DNA from: DATCLS01 sp036563805
Lineage (GTDB): Bacteria > Actinomycetota > Acidimicrobiia > Acidimicrobiales > VFJN01
Assembly: GCA_036563805.1 (NCBI GenBank)
Contig: DATCLS010000057.1
Coordinates: 1 to 40,227 of the forward strand
Direction: 5' to 3'
DNA length: 40,227 nucleotides
The notes below the pieces were generated by a model. It made no database searches. It was given only the letters and a program-made list of their open reading frames with translations, and was not told the origin of the DNA. Numbering within the stretch: the stretch's first letter is position 1; every line of letters starts with the position of its first letter. Positions 30,489 to 38,106 of the stretch are shown here, piece by piece. Made by a program: the position numbers and the translations under genes.

Positions 30489-33400
30489 GCCGGGGCCGGG
30501 CCATCGCCGGCGGCCTGGTGGCCGCCCTGCTGGTCGCCACCCAGCTGTTCCCCGACCAGCCCGGGGCGCCGATCGACGTCGTGCTGCGGGGCGCCGTGTA
30601 CGGCACCGGCTACGGGCTGCTGGCCGTCGGGCTCGTCCTCACCTACCGCACGACCCGCATCATCAACTTCGCCTACGGCGCCATGGGCGGGGTCGGCGGC
30701 GGCGTGGCCGCCGGCCTCGCCGTCGGGAAGGGCTGGTCGTGGCCCGTGGCCGCCGTGGCCGGCGTGCTGGTGGGCGTGGCCGTCGGGGCGGCCAGCGAGC
30801 GGCTGGTGATCCGGCGGTTCCAGACCGCGCCCCGGCTCGTCCTGACCGTCGCCACCATCGGCCTCGCCCAGGTGCTGGGCGGCGCCGCCCTCTTCATGCC
30901 CGGCTGGCTCGGCGTCGACGCCCTGGTGACCGGGTTCGACACGGCCCTGACCTCGCACGAGATCACGGTCGCCTCCTCGACGTTCAACGGAAACGACCTG
31001 CTGCTCGTCGCCGTCGTCCCCGCCGTGTTGGGCGCGCTCGTGTGGTTCCTGCGCAGCACCGACGCGGGCACCGCCGTCCGGGGCATGGCCGAGAACATGG
31101 ACCGGGCCCGGCTGCTCGGCATCCCGGTCACCCAGCTGTCCCTGCTGCTGTGGGCGCTGACCGGCGGGCTCGCCGCCCTCACGGTCGTGCTGCGGGCGCC
31201 CAACGAGGGCCTGGCGCTCGACGCCGCCGCCGGCCCGACCATCCTCTTGCCCGGCCTGGCCGCCGCCGTGCTCAGCGGCATGTCGTCGCTGCCGGCCGCC
31301 TTCGCCGCAGGCGTCGGCCTCGGCGTGCTCAAGCAGCTCGTCGACTGGAACGTCGAGCGGGGCGACCCGACCACCCTGGTCATGCTCGTCGTGGTCGTCA
31401 TCGGGCTGCTCGTCCAGCACCGGCCCGAGGGGCGGGCCCGGCAGAGCGGCGAGGGCTCGTGGTCGATGGTGGGCGGGTCCCGGCGGCTGCCCCAGCAGCT
31501 CGCCCGCCTCCCCGAGGTGCGGGCCGGGCGCATCGCCGTCGCCCTCGTCGTGGTCGCCGCGCTCGTCGCCATCCCGATCGTCGGGTCGCCGTCGCAGGTC
31601 AACACCGCCACCATCGGGCTCACGTTCGCCCTGACCGCCCTGTCGCTGGTCGTGCTCACCGGCTGGGGCGGCGTGGTCAGCCTGGGCCAGGTGGGCCTGA
31701 TCGGCGTGGGCGGCGTCGTCATGGCCAACGCGCTGGCCAACTGGGGCATCGACATGTTCGTGGCCCTCGTGGCCTGCGCCGTCGCCGGCGGGCTGATGGC
31801 GCTCGTGCTCGGCATCCCGGCCCTGCGGGTCTCGGGCGAGCTGCTGGCGGTGACCACGCTGGCCTTCGCGGTGGCCATGCAGGCCTACATCCTCAACCCG
31901 GCCAACTTCGACTGGCTGATCCCGCAGTCGTACGGCCGGCCCGAGCTGGGCGGCATCGTCGACCTCACCGACGAGCGCTGGCTCTACGTCGTGGCGCTGG
32001 CGCTGGTGGCCGGCGCCGCCTTCGTGGCCGCCAACCTGCGGGCCGCCCGCCCGGGCCGGGCCATCTCGGCCACCCGCGACAACGAGCGCTCGGCGGCCGC
32101 CGCCGGCGTCAACACGACCCAGACCCGGCTCATGGCCTTCGCCCTGTCGGGCGCCTTCGCCGGCGTGGCCGGCGGCCTCCACGCCGTGGCGCTGGGCGGC
32201 ATCGGGCTCAACACCTACCAGGCCGCCGACAGCCTGCTCGTGTTCTCGATGGCGGTCATCGGCGGCGTGGCCTCGCTCGGCGGGACCCTGTCGGGCGTGG
32301 CCCTGGTCGTGTGGCTGGGCTACGCCTTCCCTCGCTACCAGCTGGTGCTCACCGGCGCCGGGCTGCTGCTGATCCTCATGGTGCTGCCCGGTGGCCTCGC
32401 CCAGGCGGCCGAGCGGGTCCGCGACAAGCTGGCCTGGTTCTGCGCCAAGCGGCGGGACCTGAAGGTCGTCGACGAGCTCGAGCTCATCGACCAGGAGGGA
32501 CGCATCGGCGCCGGCACCGCCCTGCCGGCCGAGATGACCGCCTCGGGCCTGCTGGCCGGCGCCGCCCAGACGCACCGGCCGATGCTCGTCTGCCGCAACC
32601 TCGAGGCGTCGTACGGCTCGCTGCAGGTCCTGTTCGGGATCGACCTGGCGGTCGCCCACGACGACATGCTGGCGCTTCTGGGCACGAACGGCGCCGGCAA
32701 GTCGACCGTGCTTAAGGCGATCTGCGGGCTGCTGCCGCCGACCAACGGCAAGGTCACGTTCCTCGGCGACAACATCACCGGCCTGCCCGCCGAGAAGATC
32801 GCCCGCCTGGGCCTCACGCTCATGCCCGGTGGCAAAGGCGTGTTCCCGACGCTGACCGTCGGCGAGAACCTCAAGCTCGCCTGCTGGATGCTGCGGAACG
32901 ACGCCGCCGCGGCGGCCGCCGCCCGGGAGGACGTGCTCGGGATGTTCCCCGTGCTCCGCCAGCGGTGGGACCAGCTGGCCGGCGACCTCTCCGGCGGCGA
33001 GCAGCAGCAGCTGTCGCTGGCCATGGCGTTCGTGACCCGGCCCAAGCTGCTGTGCATCGACGAGCTGTCGCTGGGCCTGGCCCCGACGATCGTGGCCCAG
33101 CTCGTCGACAAGGTGCGCGAGATGCACGCCCGGGGCACCAGCATCATCGTCGTCGAGCAGTCGGTGAACGTGGCCATGCTGCTGTGCCAGCGGGCGACGT
33201 TCCTCGAGAAGGGGCAGGTGCGGTTCCGCGGGCACACCGACGGGCTGCTCGACCAGCCCGACATCCTCCGGGCGGTGTTCCTGGGTGGGGACGAGGGCGG
33301 GGCCGGGGCCGGGGTCGAGTCCGGCGGCGCCGGCGCTGCGCCGGTGGCCCTGCCGCCGGCGCAGCGCCCCCGACGGGGCGTCACGCTCGAGTGCCGGGAG

Positions 33401-35047
33401 CTGACCAAACGGTTCGGCGGCATCCGGGCCGTCGACCGGGTCGACCTGGTGGTGCCGCCGGCGACGATCGTGGGCCTCATCGGCCACAACGGCGCCGGCA
33501 AGACGACCCTGTTCGACGTCCTCACCGGGTACCTGCGGGCCGACGGCGGCGAGGTGCTGCTCGACGGCGAGGACATCACCGACCTGCCGCCCCACCAGCG
33601 GGCCGTCGCCGAGGTCGGCCGCTCGTTCCAGGAGGCGCGGCTGTTCCCGTCGCTGACCGTGGCCGACGCCCTGCGGGTGGCGCTCGAGACCCACCTGGCC
33701 AGCCGGGAGCCGGTGGCCGCCGCTCTGCGCCTGCCGGCGTCCACGCTGTCCGAGCGGTCGGCGACGCGGCGGGTCGACGAGATCATCGAGCTGCTGGGGC
33801 TCGGGCCCTACCGGGACCGGCCCACCGGCGACCTGTCCACCGGCACGCGGCGCATCGTCGAGCTCGGCTGCCTGCTGGCCCACGACCCGGCCGTCGTCCT
33901 GCTCGACGAGCCCTCGGCCGGCATCGCCCAGCGCGAGACCGAGGCGCTCGGGCCGCTGCTGCGCGACGTCCAGGCCGAGACCGGGTGCTCGATGGTCGTG
34001 ATCGAGCACGACATGAACCTGCTGTCGTCCCTGTGCGACCGGTTCGTGGCCCTCGAGCAGGGGGCCGTGATCGCCGAGGGGACGCCCGAGGCCGTGCTGG
34101 CCGACCCGCGGGTGATCACGTCGTATCTGGGGACCAACGAGGACGTCGTCCACCGGTCGGGGGAGCGGCGGCCGACCGCCCCCGTGAGCTACTACCCGGG
34201 CGAGCCCGCCCGCTGGTCCTCGCCCGGGTGGTCGCAGCCCGAGTGGGCCGCCCGGCGGGGCCCGGCGGGGCGCGGGGGTGGGGTTTCCGGCGGCGGTGGC
34301 CCAGCCGGCCCGGGTGGCCTTGCGGGTCCCGGTGGCGGTGCGGGCCCGGGCGGCGGTGCGCCCCCGCCCGGCCAGTGGGCGCCCGGCGGCCCTGGTGGGC
34401 CGGACGCCGCTGGCGGCGCGGCCGCCCGTCCGGGCTTCGGCGCCCCGGCGGGCCCCGGCGCGGCCGGCGGCCGCCCCGGCTTCGGCGCCGGCGACCCCTC
34501 CGCCCGCCGCGGCCCTGCGGGCCCGGGCGGCTTCGCCGGCCACGCCCGTCCCGCTGCTGGCGCCCGCCCGGGCGCACCCGGTGGGCCCCGCAGCGCCCCC
34601 TGGTCGGGTGAGGTGCCGGCGACCGGTTCTCGTGGCCCGGGTTCAGGGCGCCCGTGGTCCGGCGAGGTCCCGGCGGCCGGCGCCGGCCGCCCCGGTTCGG
34701 GTGGCCCGCGCTCGGGTGAGGTGCCGGCCGCGGGCCATCCGTGGTCGGGTGAGGTCCCGGCGGCGGGTGGCCCGTGGTCGGGTGAGGTGCCGGCGGTCGG
34801 CAACCCGTGGTCCGGCGAGGTGCCGGTGGCCGGCGGGCCGCGGTCGCCGAGCGGCCGGCGTCCCGTGGGCAACTGGGAGGCCGCCGACGAGCGCTGGGCG
34901 GTGGTCGAGTCCGCCGCCCAGCCCGACTGGGACGAGGGCGCCGGTCAGCCGCCGCCCGACGAGCCCGACGACGAGTGGGAGCGACCGGACCGCTGGCCGG
35001 GCGACCGCTGGCGCCGCCCCAGCGGCGGCCCGCCCCGGCGGCGCTGA
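30485..35047 (+). CDS. Single-chain Liv-type ABC transporter fusion, copy 2, with WSGEVP-repeat tail
   Basis: 1520 aa from ATG 30485 (ATGA overlap). Domains: LivH-like (about 1-315, RIINFAYGAMGG), LivM-like (about 344-640, LTGWGGVVSLGQ), LivF-like ATPase (about 700-932; GTNGAGKST at 733, LSGGEQQ at 835, CIDELSLGL, VEQSV) and LivG-like ATPase (about 966-1216; GHNGAGKTT at 1000, LSTGT at 1117, LDEPSAG, VIEHD). Copy 1 ends soon after this point. Copy 2 continues for about 300 residues rich in Gly, Pro and Ala, with six [WR]SGEVP repeats and a Trp- and acid-rich end (NWEAADERWAV, DDEWERPDRW) closing with RRR. That tail should be cytoplasmic, following an ATPase domain. The frame is continuous and the tail keeps the local codon use, so it is not a read-through artefact. 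Confidence 0.92.
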   Translation: MSRGRAIAGGLVAALLVATQLFPDQPGAPIDVVLRGAVYGTGYGLLAVGLVLTYRTTRIINFAYGAMGGVGGGVAAGLAVGKGWSWPVAAVAGVLVGVAVGAASERLVIRRFQTAPRLVLTVATIGLAQVLGGAALFMPGWLGVDALVTGFDTALTSHEITVASSTFNGNDLLLVAVVPAVLGALVWFLRSTDAGTAVRGMAENMDRARLLGIPVTQLSLLLWALTGGLAALTVVLRAPNEGLALDAAAGPTILLPGLAAAVLSGMSSLPAAFAAGVGLGVLKQLVDWNVERGDPTTLVMLVVVVIGLLVQHRPEGRARQSGEGSWSMVGGSRRLPQQLARLPEVRAGRIAVALVVVAALVAIPIVGSPSQVNTATIGLTFALTALSLVVLTGWGGVVSLGQVGLIGVGGVVMANALANWGIDMFVALVACAVAGGLMALVLGIPALRVSGELLAVTTLAFAVAMQAYILNPANFDWLIPQSYGRPELGGIVDLTDERWLYVVALALVAGAAFVAANLRAARPGRAISATRDNERSAAAAGVNTTQTRLMAFALSGAFAGVAGGLHAVALGGIGLNTYQAADSLLVFSMAVIGGVASLGGTLSGVALVVWLGYAFPRYQLVLTGAGLLLILMVLPGGLAQAAERVRDKLAWFCAKRRDLKVVDELELIDQEGRIGAGTALPAEMTASGLLAGAAQTHRPMLVCRNLEASYGSLQVLFGIDLAVAHDDMLALLGTNGAGKSTVLKAICGLLPPTNGKVTFLGDNITGLPAEKIARLGLTLMPGGKGVFPTLTVGENLKLACWMLRNDAAAAAAAREDVLGMFPVLRQRWDQLAGDLSGGEQQQLSLAMAFVTRPKLLCIDELSLGLAPTIVAQLVDKVREMHARGTSIIVVEQSVNVAMLLCQRATFLEKGQVRFRGHTDGLLDQPDILRAVFLGGDEGGAGAGVESGGAGAAPVALPPAQRPRRGVTLECRELTKRFGGIRAVDRVDLVVPPATIVGLIGHNGAGKTTLFDVLTGYLRADGGEVLLDGEDITDLPPHQRAVAEVGRSFQEARLFPSLTVADALRVALETHLASREPVAAALRLPASTLSERSATRRVDEIIELLGLGPYRDRPTGDLSTGTRRIVELGCLLAHDPAVVLLDEPSAGIAQRETEALGPLLRDVQAETGCSMVVIEHDMNLLSSLCDRFVALEQGAVIAEGTPEAVLADPRVITSYLGTNEDVVHRSGERRPTAPVSYYPGEPARWSSPGWSQPEWAARRGPAGRGGGVSGGGGPAGPGGLAGPGGGAGPGGGAPPPGQWAPGGPGGPDAAGGAAARPGFGAPAGPGAAGGRPGFGAGDPSARRGPAGPGGFAGHARPAAGARPGAPGGPRSAPWSGEVPATGSRGPGSGRPWSGEVPAAGAGRPGSGGPRSGEVPAAGHPWSGEVPAAGGPWSGEVPAVGNPWSGEVPVAGGPRSPSGRRPVGNWEAADERWAVVESAAQPDWDEGAGQPPPDEPDDEWERPDRWPGDRWRRPSGGPPRRR
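32993..33119 (+). repeat. 127-bp block identical to 27624-27750 (copy 2)
   Basis: Partner of the identical block in transporter copy 1, in direct orientation and 5,369 bp downstream. Recombination between the two would delete one complete SBP-transporter equivalent and leave one chimeric unit. Confidence 0.9.
34601..34829 (+). repeat. Six WSGEVP-type repeats in the transporter tail
   Basis: Six copies of [WR]SGEVP[AV], spaced 9 to 19 residues apart, with linkers such as AAGGP and AVGNP. The last four are in near-regular 10- to 11-residue spacing. Codons for the core vary (tcgggtgaggtg, tccggcgaggtc), so the repeat has been held at the protein level or is not very recent. Confidence 0.85.
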
Positions 35048-35074
35048 CCCGCCGCGCCGGTCCCACGATCGGAA

Positions 35075-35106
35075 CGGCGGTCCCGGGGACCCGGAACCCG
35101 CCGCCG
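35075..35106. terminator. Possible convergent terminator after transporter copy 2
   Basis: CGGCGG (35075-35080) can pair with CCGCCG (35101-35106) around an internal GGTCC/GGACC stem, in the 96-bp gap between converging genes. Several alternative GC-rich pairings exist, so the exact structure is uncertain. Confidence 0.35.
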
Positions 35107-35143
35107 CGGCTCGCGGAGGCGGGCGCGGTGGCCCGGCCACAGG

Positions 35144-35845
35144 TCAGCGGGTGGGGGACGGGGTCGGGGCCGGGGAGACGGAGTCGAGGTCGGGGGTGTG
35201 GGTGTTCCAGGTGGGGAGCGCCCGGGCGACGGCGGCCCGGCCGGTCACGGTGATGTCGCCGGAGCGGAGGGCGTCCGCCCACGGCAGCTCGCCCCGGTGC
35301 CAGCGGGCGAAAGGGTCGGAGTTGGCGACCACGTCGGCGTCGATCTCGCCGCCGGGGTCGACGGAGCACAGCTCGGCCCGGCCCCGCTCGATCAGCAGCC
35401 AGTAGCGCCGGTTCGACGGAGGCTCCTGGGGGAACGTGAAGCGGACCACCGTCCGGTCCGGGGGCAGTCGGTCGTGCGCCACCTGCACGCGGACCCATGC
35501 CCACAGCGCGAAGCCGGGGTCGGAGTGCTCCGAGGTCGCCTCCAGCCAACGGGTCCCCCACGCCGCCATGGCGTCGATGACCCCGGCCAGGTCGCGGCCG
35601 GCGGGCGTCAGCGTGTACAGCGACCCGTGGCCCTTGGACTTGGGCGTGGCCTCGATGATCCCGGCCTGCTGGAGCTCGGCCAGGCGCTTGATGAGCATGG
35701 AGCGCGACATCGTCGGGACGCCCAGCGCGATGTCGGAGAACGTGGTGGCGCCCCACAGGAGGTTGCGGACGACGAGGGGCGTCCACCGCTCCGCCAGGAT
35801 CTCGGCCGTCCGGGCGATGGGGCAGTACTGCCGGTAGGTGCGCAC
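35144..35845 (-). CDS. HxlR-family transcriptional regulator with C-terminal SCP2-like domain
   Basis: 233 aa from GTG 35845. The N-terminal about 110 residues form an HxlR winged helix: CPIARTAEILAERWTPLVVRNLL, the conserved Cys near position 8, FSDIALGVPTMSRSMLIKRLAELQQAGII and YTLTPAGRDL. The C-terminal half (RVQVAHDRLP, VVRFTFPQEPP, YWLLIERGRAELC, GDITVTGRAAVARALPTW) resembles the SCP2 sterol-carrier-like domain often attached to actinobacterial HxlR proteins. This probably lets it sense a hydrophobic ligand. GACGCT six bases before the GTG is a weak leaderless -10 candidate. The divergent methyltransferase, 86 bp away, is the likeliest target. Confidence 0.9.
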   Translation of the reverse strand: MRTYRQYCPIARTAEILAERWTPLVVRNLLWGATTFSDIALGVPTMSRSMLIKRLAELQQAGIIEATPKSKGHGSLYTLTPAGRDLAGVIDAMAAWGTRWLEATSEHSDPGFALWAWVRVQVAHDRLPPDRTVVRFTFPQEPPSNRRYWLLIERGRAELCSVDPGGEIDADVVANSDPFARWHRGELPWADALRSGDITVTGRAAVARALPTWNTHTPDLDSVSPAPTPSPTR

Positions 35846-35931
35846 CCCCGCAGCGTCGCAGGGTGGGGCCGCGACGTCGAGTTCTGTTTTCGCGCTGGCC
35901 GGTCGGCGGCCCCCGGGGTGACGATCCCCGC

Positions 35932-36849
35932 ATGGCGGACAGGGACGCGTACCCGACGACGGAGACTGGAGCCCGACCCGCGGGGCCGGGGAGCGGGCAC
36001 GGCTGGCAGCTGGCGGGGGACAGCGCCGAGGCCTACGAGCGGTTCCTCGTCCCGGCGATCTTCGAGCCGTGGGCCCGGGACCTGGTCGCTCGGGCCGACC
36101 TGCGGCCCGGCGAGCGGGTGCTCGACGTCGCCTGCGGGACCGGAGTGGTGGCGCGGGCAGCCCTCCCGAGGACGCAGCCCGGCGGCGCCGTCGTCGGCGT
36201 CGACGTCAACCCGACCATGCTGGCCGCCGCCCGCCGGGCCGCCGCCCGCCGGGCCGCCGGCCAGACCGCCGCCGGCCCCGCCCCGACCCCGACGACCACC
36301 GCGACCACGGCCGCGCTCGCCTGGCACGAGGCCGACGCCGCCGACCTCCCGTTCCCCGACGGGGCGTTCGACGCCGTCGTCTGCCAGCAGGGCCTGCAGT
36401 TCTTCGCCGACCGGGCGGCCGGGGTCCGGGAGCTGCGCCGCACGCTCCGGCCCGGCGGCCGTCTGGCGGTCAGCGTGTGGCGCGGCCTCGACCACAACCC
36501 GGGCTTCGCCCGCTTCGCCGACGCCCTGGACCGGCACGCCGAGGCCGCCGGGCCGATGATGCGGGCGCCGTTCGCCATCGGCGGCCGGGACGCCCTGCGG
36601 GCCCTCCTCCAGGACGCCGGCTTCGCCGACGTGCACGTCGCCAGCGACGTCCGGATCGCCCGGTTCCCGTCGGCCGCCGACTTCCTCCGCCAGGAGGCGC
36701 TGTCCTCGCCGATCGGCGGGCCGCTGGGGGCCCTGGACGAGCCGGGGTGGGCGGCGCTGGTGGCCGACGTCGAGGATGCCCTCGCCCCGTTCCGGGACGA
36801 CGACGGCCTGGCCCTCCCCCTGGCGTCGCACGTGGCGCTCGCCCGCTGA
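35932..36849 (+). CDS. Class I SAM-dependent methyltransferase
   Basis: 305 aa from ATG 35932, with GGGGTGA upstream. The SAM-binding motif I is VLDVACGTGVVAR (near residue 63), followed by VVGVDVNPTML (motif II). The post-motif region AADLPFPDGAFDAVVCQQGLQFF and LRPGGRLAVSVW identify the UbiE/Methyltransf_11 type. Between motifs lies a low-complexity Ala/Thr/Pro insert (GQTAAGPAPTPTTTATTAA) unlike the family core. The YERFLVPAIFEPWARDL start and the later segments resemble actinobacterial methyltransferases of unknown substrate. Possibly regulated by the divergent HxlR protein. Confidence 0.87.
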   Translation: MADRDAYPTTETGARPAGPGSGHGWQLAGDSAEAYERFLVPAIFEPWARDLVARADLRPGERVLDVACGTGVVARAALPRTQPGGAVVGVDVNPTMLAAARRAAARRAAGQTAAGPAPTPTTTATTAALAWHEADAADLPFPDGAFDAVVCQQGLQFFADRAAGVRELRRTLRPGGRLAVSVWRGLDHNPGFARFADALDRHAEAAGPMMRAPFAIGGRDALRALLQDAGFADVHVASDVRIARFPSAADFLRQEALSSPIGGPLGALDEPGWAALVADVEDALAPFRDDDGLALPLASHVALAR

Positions 36850-36875
36850 GTGGCCGGTCGCCGCCCTGGCTGAGC

Positions 36876-36898
36876 GGAGCGGCCCGCCCGCCCGCTCC
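36876..36898. terminator. Convergent hairpin between methyltransferase and DedA-like genes
   Basis: GGAGCGG (36876-36882) pairs with CCGCTCC (36892-36898), seven perfect base pairs with a nine-base loop, in the 92-bp gap between two converging genes. Confidence 0.6.
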
Positions 36899-36941
36899 TC
36901 CGGCCCACCCGGCGGGCCCGGCCCGGCCGCCTACCCCCGGC

Positions 36942-37886
36942 TCACGACCGGTCGGCCGGCCCGTCGCGCTCGGCCCGCCGGCCGCCGCCCTGGGCGCCCG
37001 CCTCCAGGTCCTCGAGCTCCTCGTCCAGCTCCTCGTCGAGGTGGGCCAGCGACGACACCTCGGTCTCGCCCCGCTTGGCCTCGAGCGCGATCGACACGAC
37101 GACGAGGGCGACCGTGACGATCAGCAGCGGCACGCGGTGGTCGCCGATCCAGTCGACCACGTCGTCGATCGGCGACTCGAACGCCTCGCCGAACCGCCGG
37201 ATCAGGTAGAGCCGGGTGAACGTGCCGGCGATGTTGACGGCGAAGAACGCCTTGAGCGGCATGCCCGCCGCCCCGGAGAACAGGCAGATGTAGTTGTTGG
37301 GGGCGACGAAGATCAGCGGGTACGCCGCCTTGCCGAACCACTGCTCGAGCTGGCGGAGCAGGTCGCCCCAGGTGCGGGTGCGCTTCTCCATCCAGCGCAC
37401 GGCGGCGTCGCCGTACCAGTAGCCCAGCAGGAAGAACGCCGGGTCGGTGAGGAGCAGGCGGAACGCGCCCAGGCCGTAGTACGTCCAGGCGTCGAGCGAG
37501 TTGGTGGTGAGGACGAAGTTGCGGTTGCGGGGGTTGAGGGCGATCAGCCACGCCGGGTGGGTGTCGACGAGCGAGGGGGCGGCGGCGTCGCCGATGTAGC
37601 CGCCGATGAGCAGCGCCACGAGCGGGACGGCCACGGCGGCGACGGCCCGGCGGGAGGGGGGACGGCGCCCGGGCCCGGAGACCGTGGCGGGGGCGGCCCC
37701 CGCCTCGTCGGCCACGGCGGCCGCATCGGTCCGCCCGTCGCGCGCGCCGCCGTCGCTCGGTCCGCCCGCGCCGGCCGATTCGGCTTCGCCTGTCTCGCTC
37801 GTGCCGCCGGCGCTGCCCGTTTCGCCCGCGCCGCCTGCGGCGGACGGGGCCGGGTGTCCGCTCGCCTCCTGGGCGTCCTCGTCCAT
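36942..37886 (-). CDS. DedA/VTT-like integral membrane protein
   Basis: 314 aa from ATG 37886. The first about 80 residues are a disordered Gly/Ala/Ser/Glu-rich cytoplasmic segment. Then come hydrophobic segments (AVAAVAVPLVALLIGGYIG, FRLLLTDPAFFLLGYWYGD, the reentrant-type APNNYICLFSGAAGMPLKAFFAVNIAGTFTRLYLIRRFGEAF, and VPLLIVTVALVVVSIAL). The last 50 residues are acidic and charged (DEELDEELEDLEAG). The GYWYGD and SGAAGMPLKAFFAVNIAGT segments correspond to the conserved G-x-x-x-G and reentrant loops of DedA/VTT proteins, which transport or scramble lipids. The family call is by pattern and moderately sure; the N-terminal extension is unusual. Confidence 0.72.
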   Translation of the reverse strand: MDEDAQEASGHPAPSAAGGAGETGSAGGTSETGEAESAGAGGPSDGGARDGRTDAAAVADEAGAAPATVSGPGRRPPSRRAVAAVAVPLVALLIGGYIGDAAAPSLVDTHPAWLIALNPRNRNFVLTTNSLDAWTYYGLGAFRLLLTDPAFFLLGYWYGDAAVRWMEKRTRTWGDLLRQLEQWFGKAAYPLIFVAPNNYICLFSGAAGMPLKAFFAVNIAGTFTRLYLIRRFGEAFESPIDDVVDWIGDHRVPLLIVTVALVVVSIALEAKRGETEVSSLAHLDEELDEELEDLEAGAQGGGRRAERDGPADRS

Positions 37887-37895
37887 GCCGCGCCG

Positions 37896-37901
37896 AGCCT
37901 A
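37896..37901 (-). promoter_or_regulatory. Putative -10 box of the DedA-like gene (leaderless)
   Basis: On the minus strand TAGGCT is followed by nine bases (CGGCGCGGC) and the ATG. Same hexamer and spacing as typA. No Shine-Dalgarno sequence. Confidence 0.5.
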
Positions 37902-38052
37902 CTGGTGGGCCCGCCCGCCGGTCCGGGCCCACCGGGCCCACCGGGCGCCCGCCCCCCAACCTCCGCCGGGCCGGCCCCACACCCGGCGCGCCTCCAAGCC
38001 CGCGGTGGCCCGCCCACCGGGCGGGAGCCCTGCGCCCCCCGCCGCCGCGGCG

Positions 38053-38058
38053 TACGCT
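38053..38058 (+). promoter_or_regulatory. Putative -10 box of the second acyl-CoA synthetase gene
   Basis: TACGCT about 49 nt upstream of ATG 38107. Unlike the leaderless genes, this one would have a leader of about 40 nt containing AGAGGGGG as ribosome site. No operator-like palindrome of the kind upstream of the first acyl-CoA synthetase is visible. Confidence 0.45.
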
Positions 38059-38106
38059 TCCGACCAGCGAGCCGAGGACAGCCGAGTACAAGAGGGGGAA
38101 CGCCCG

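Noticed and set aside
30437..34543. Very long open frame on the minus strand opposite transporter copy 2 (over 1,300 codons)
   Set aside because: In DNA this GC-rich the antisense frame in codon register rarely meets stops. The product is His/Gly/Gln-rich low complexity, while the plus strand encodes clear ABC domains.
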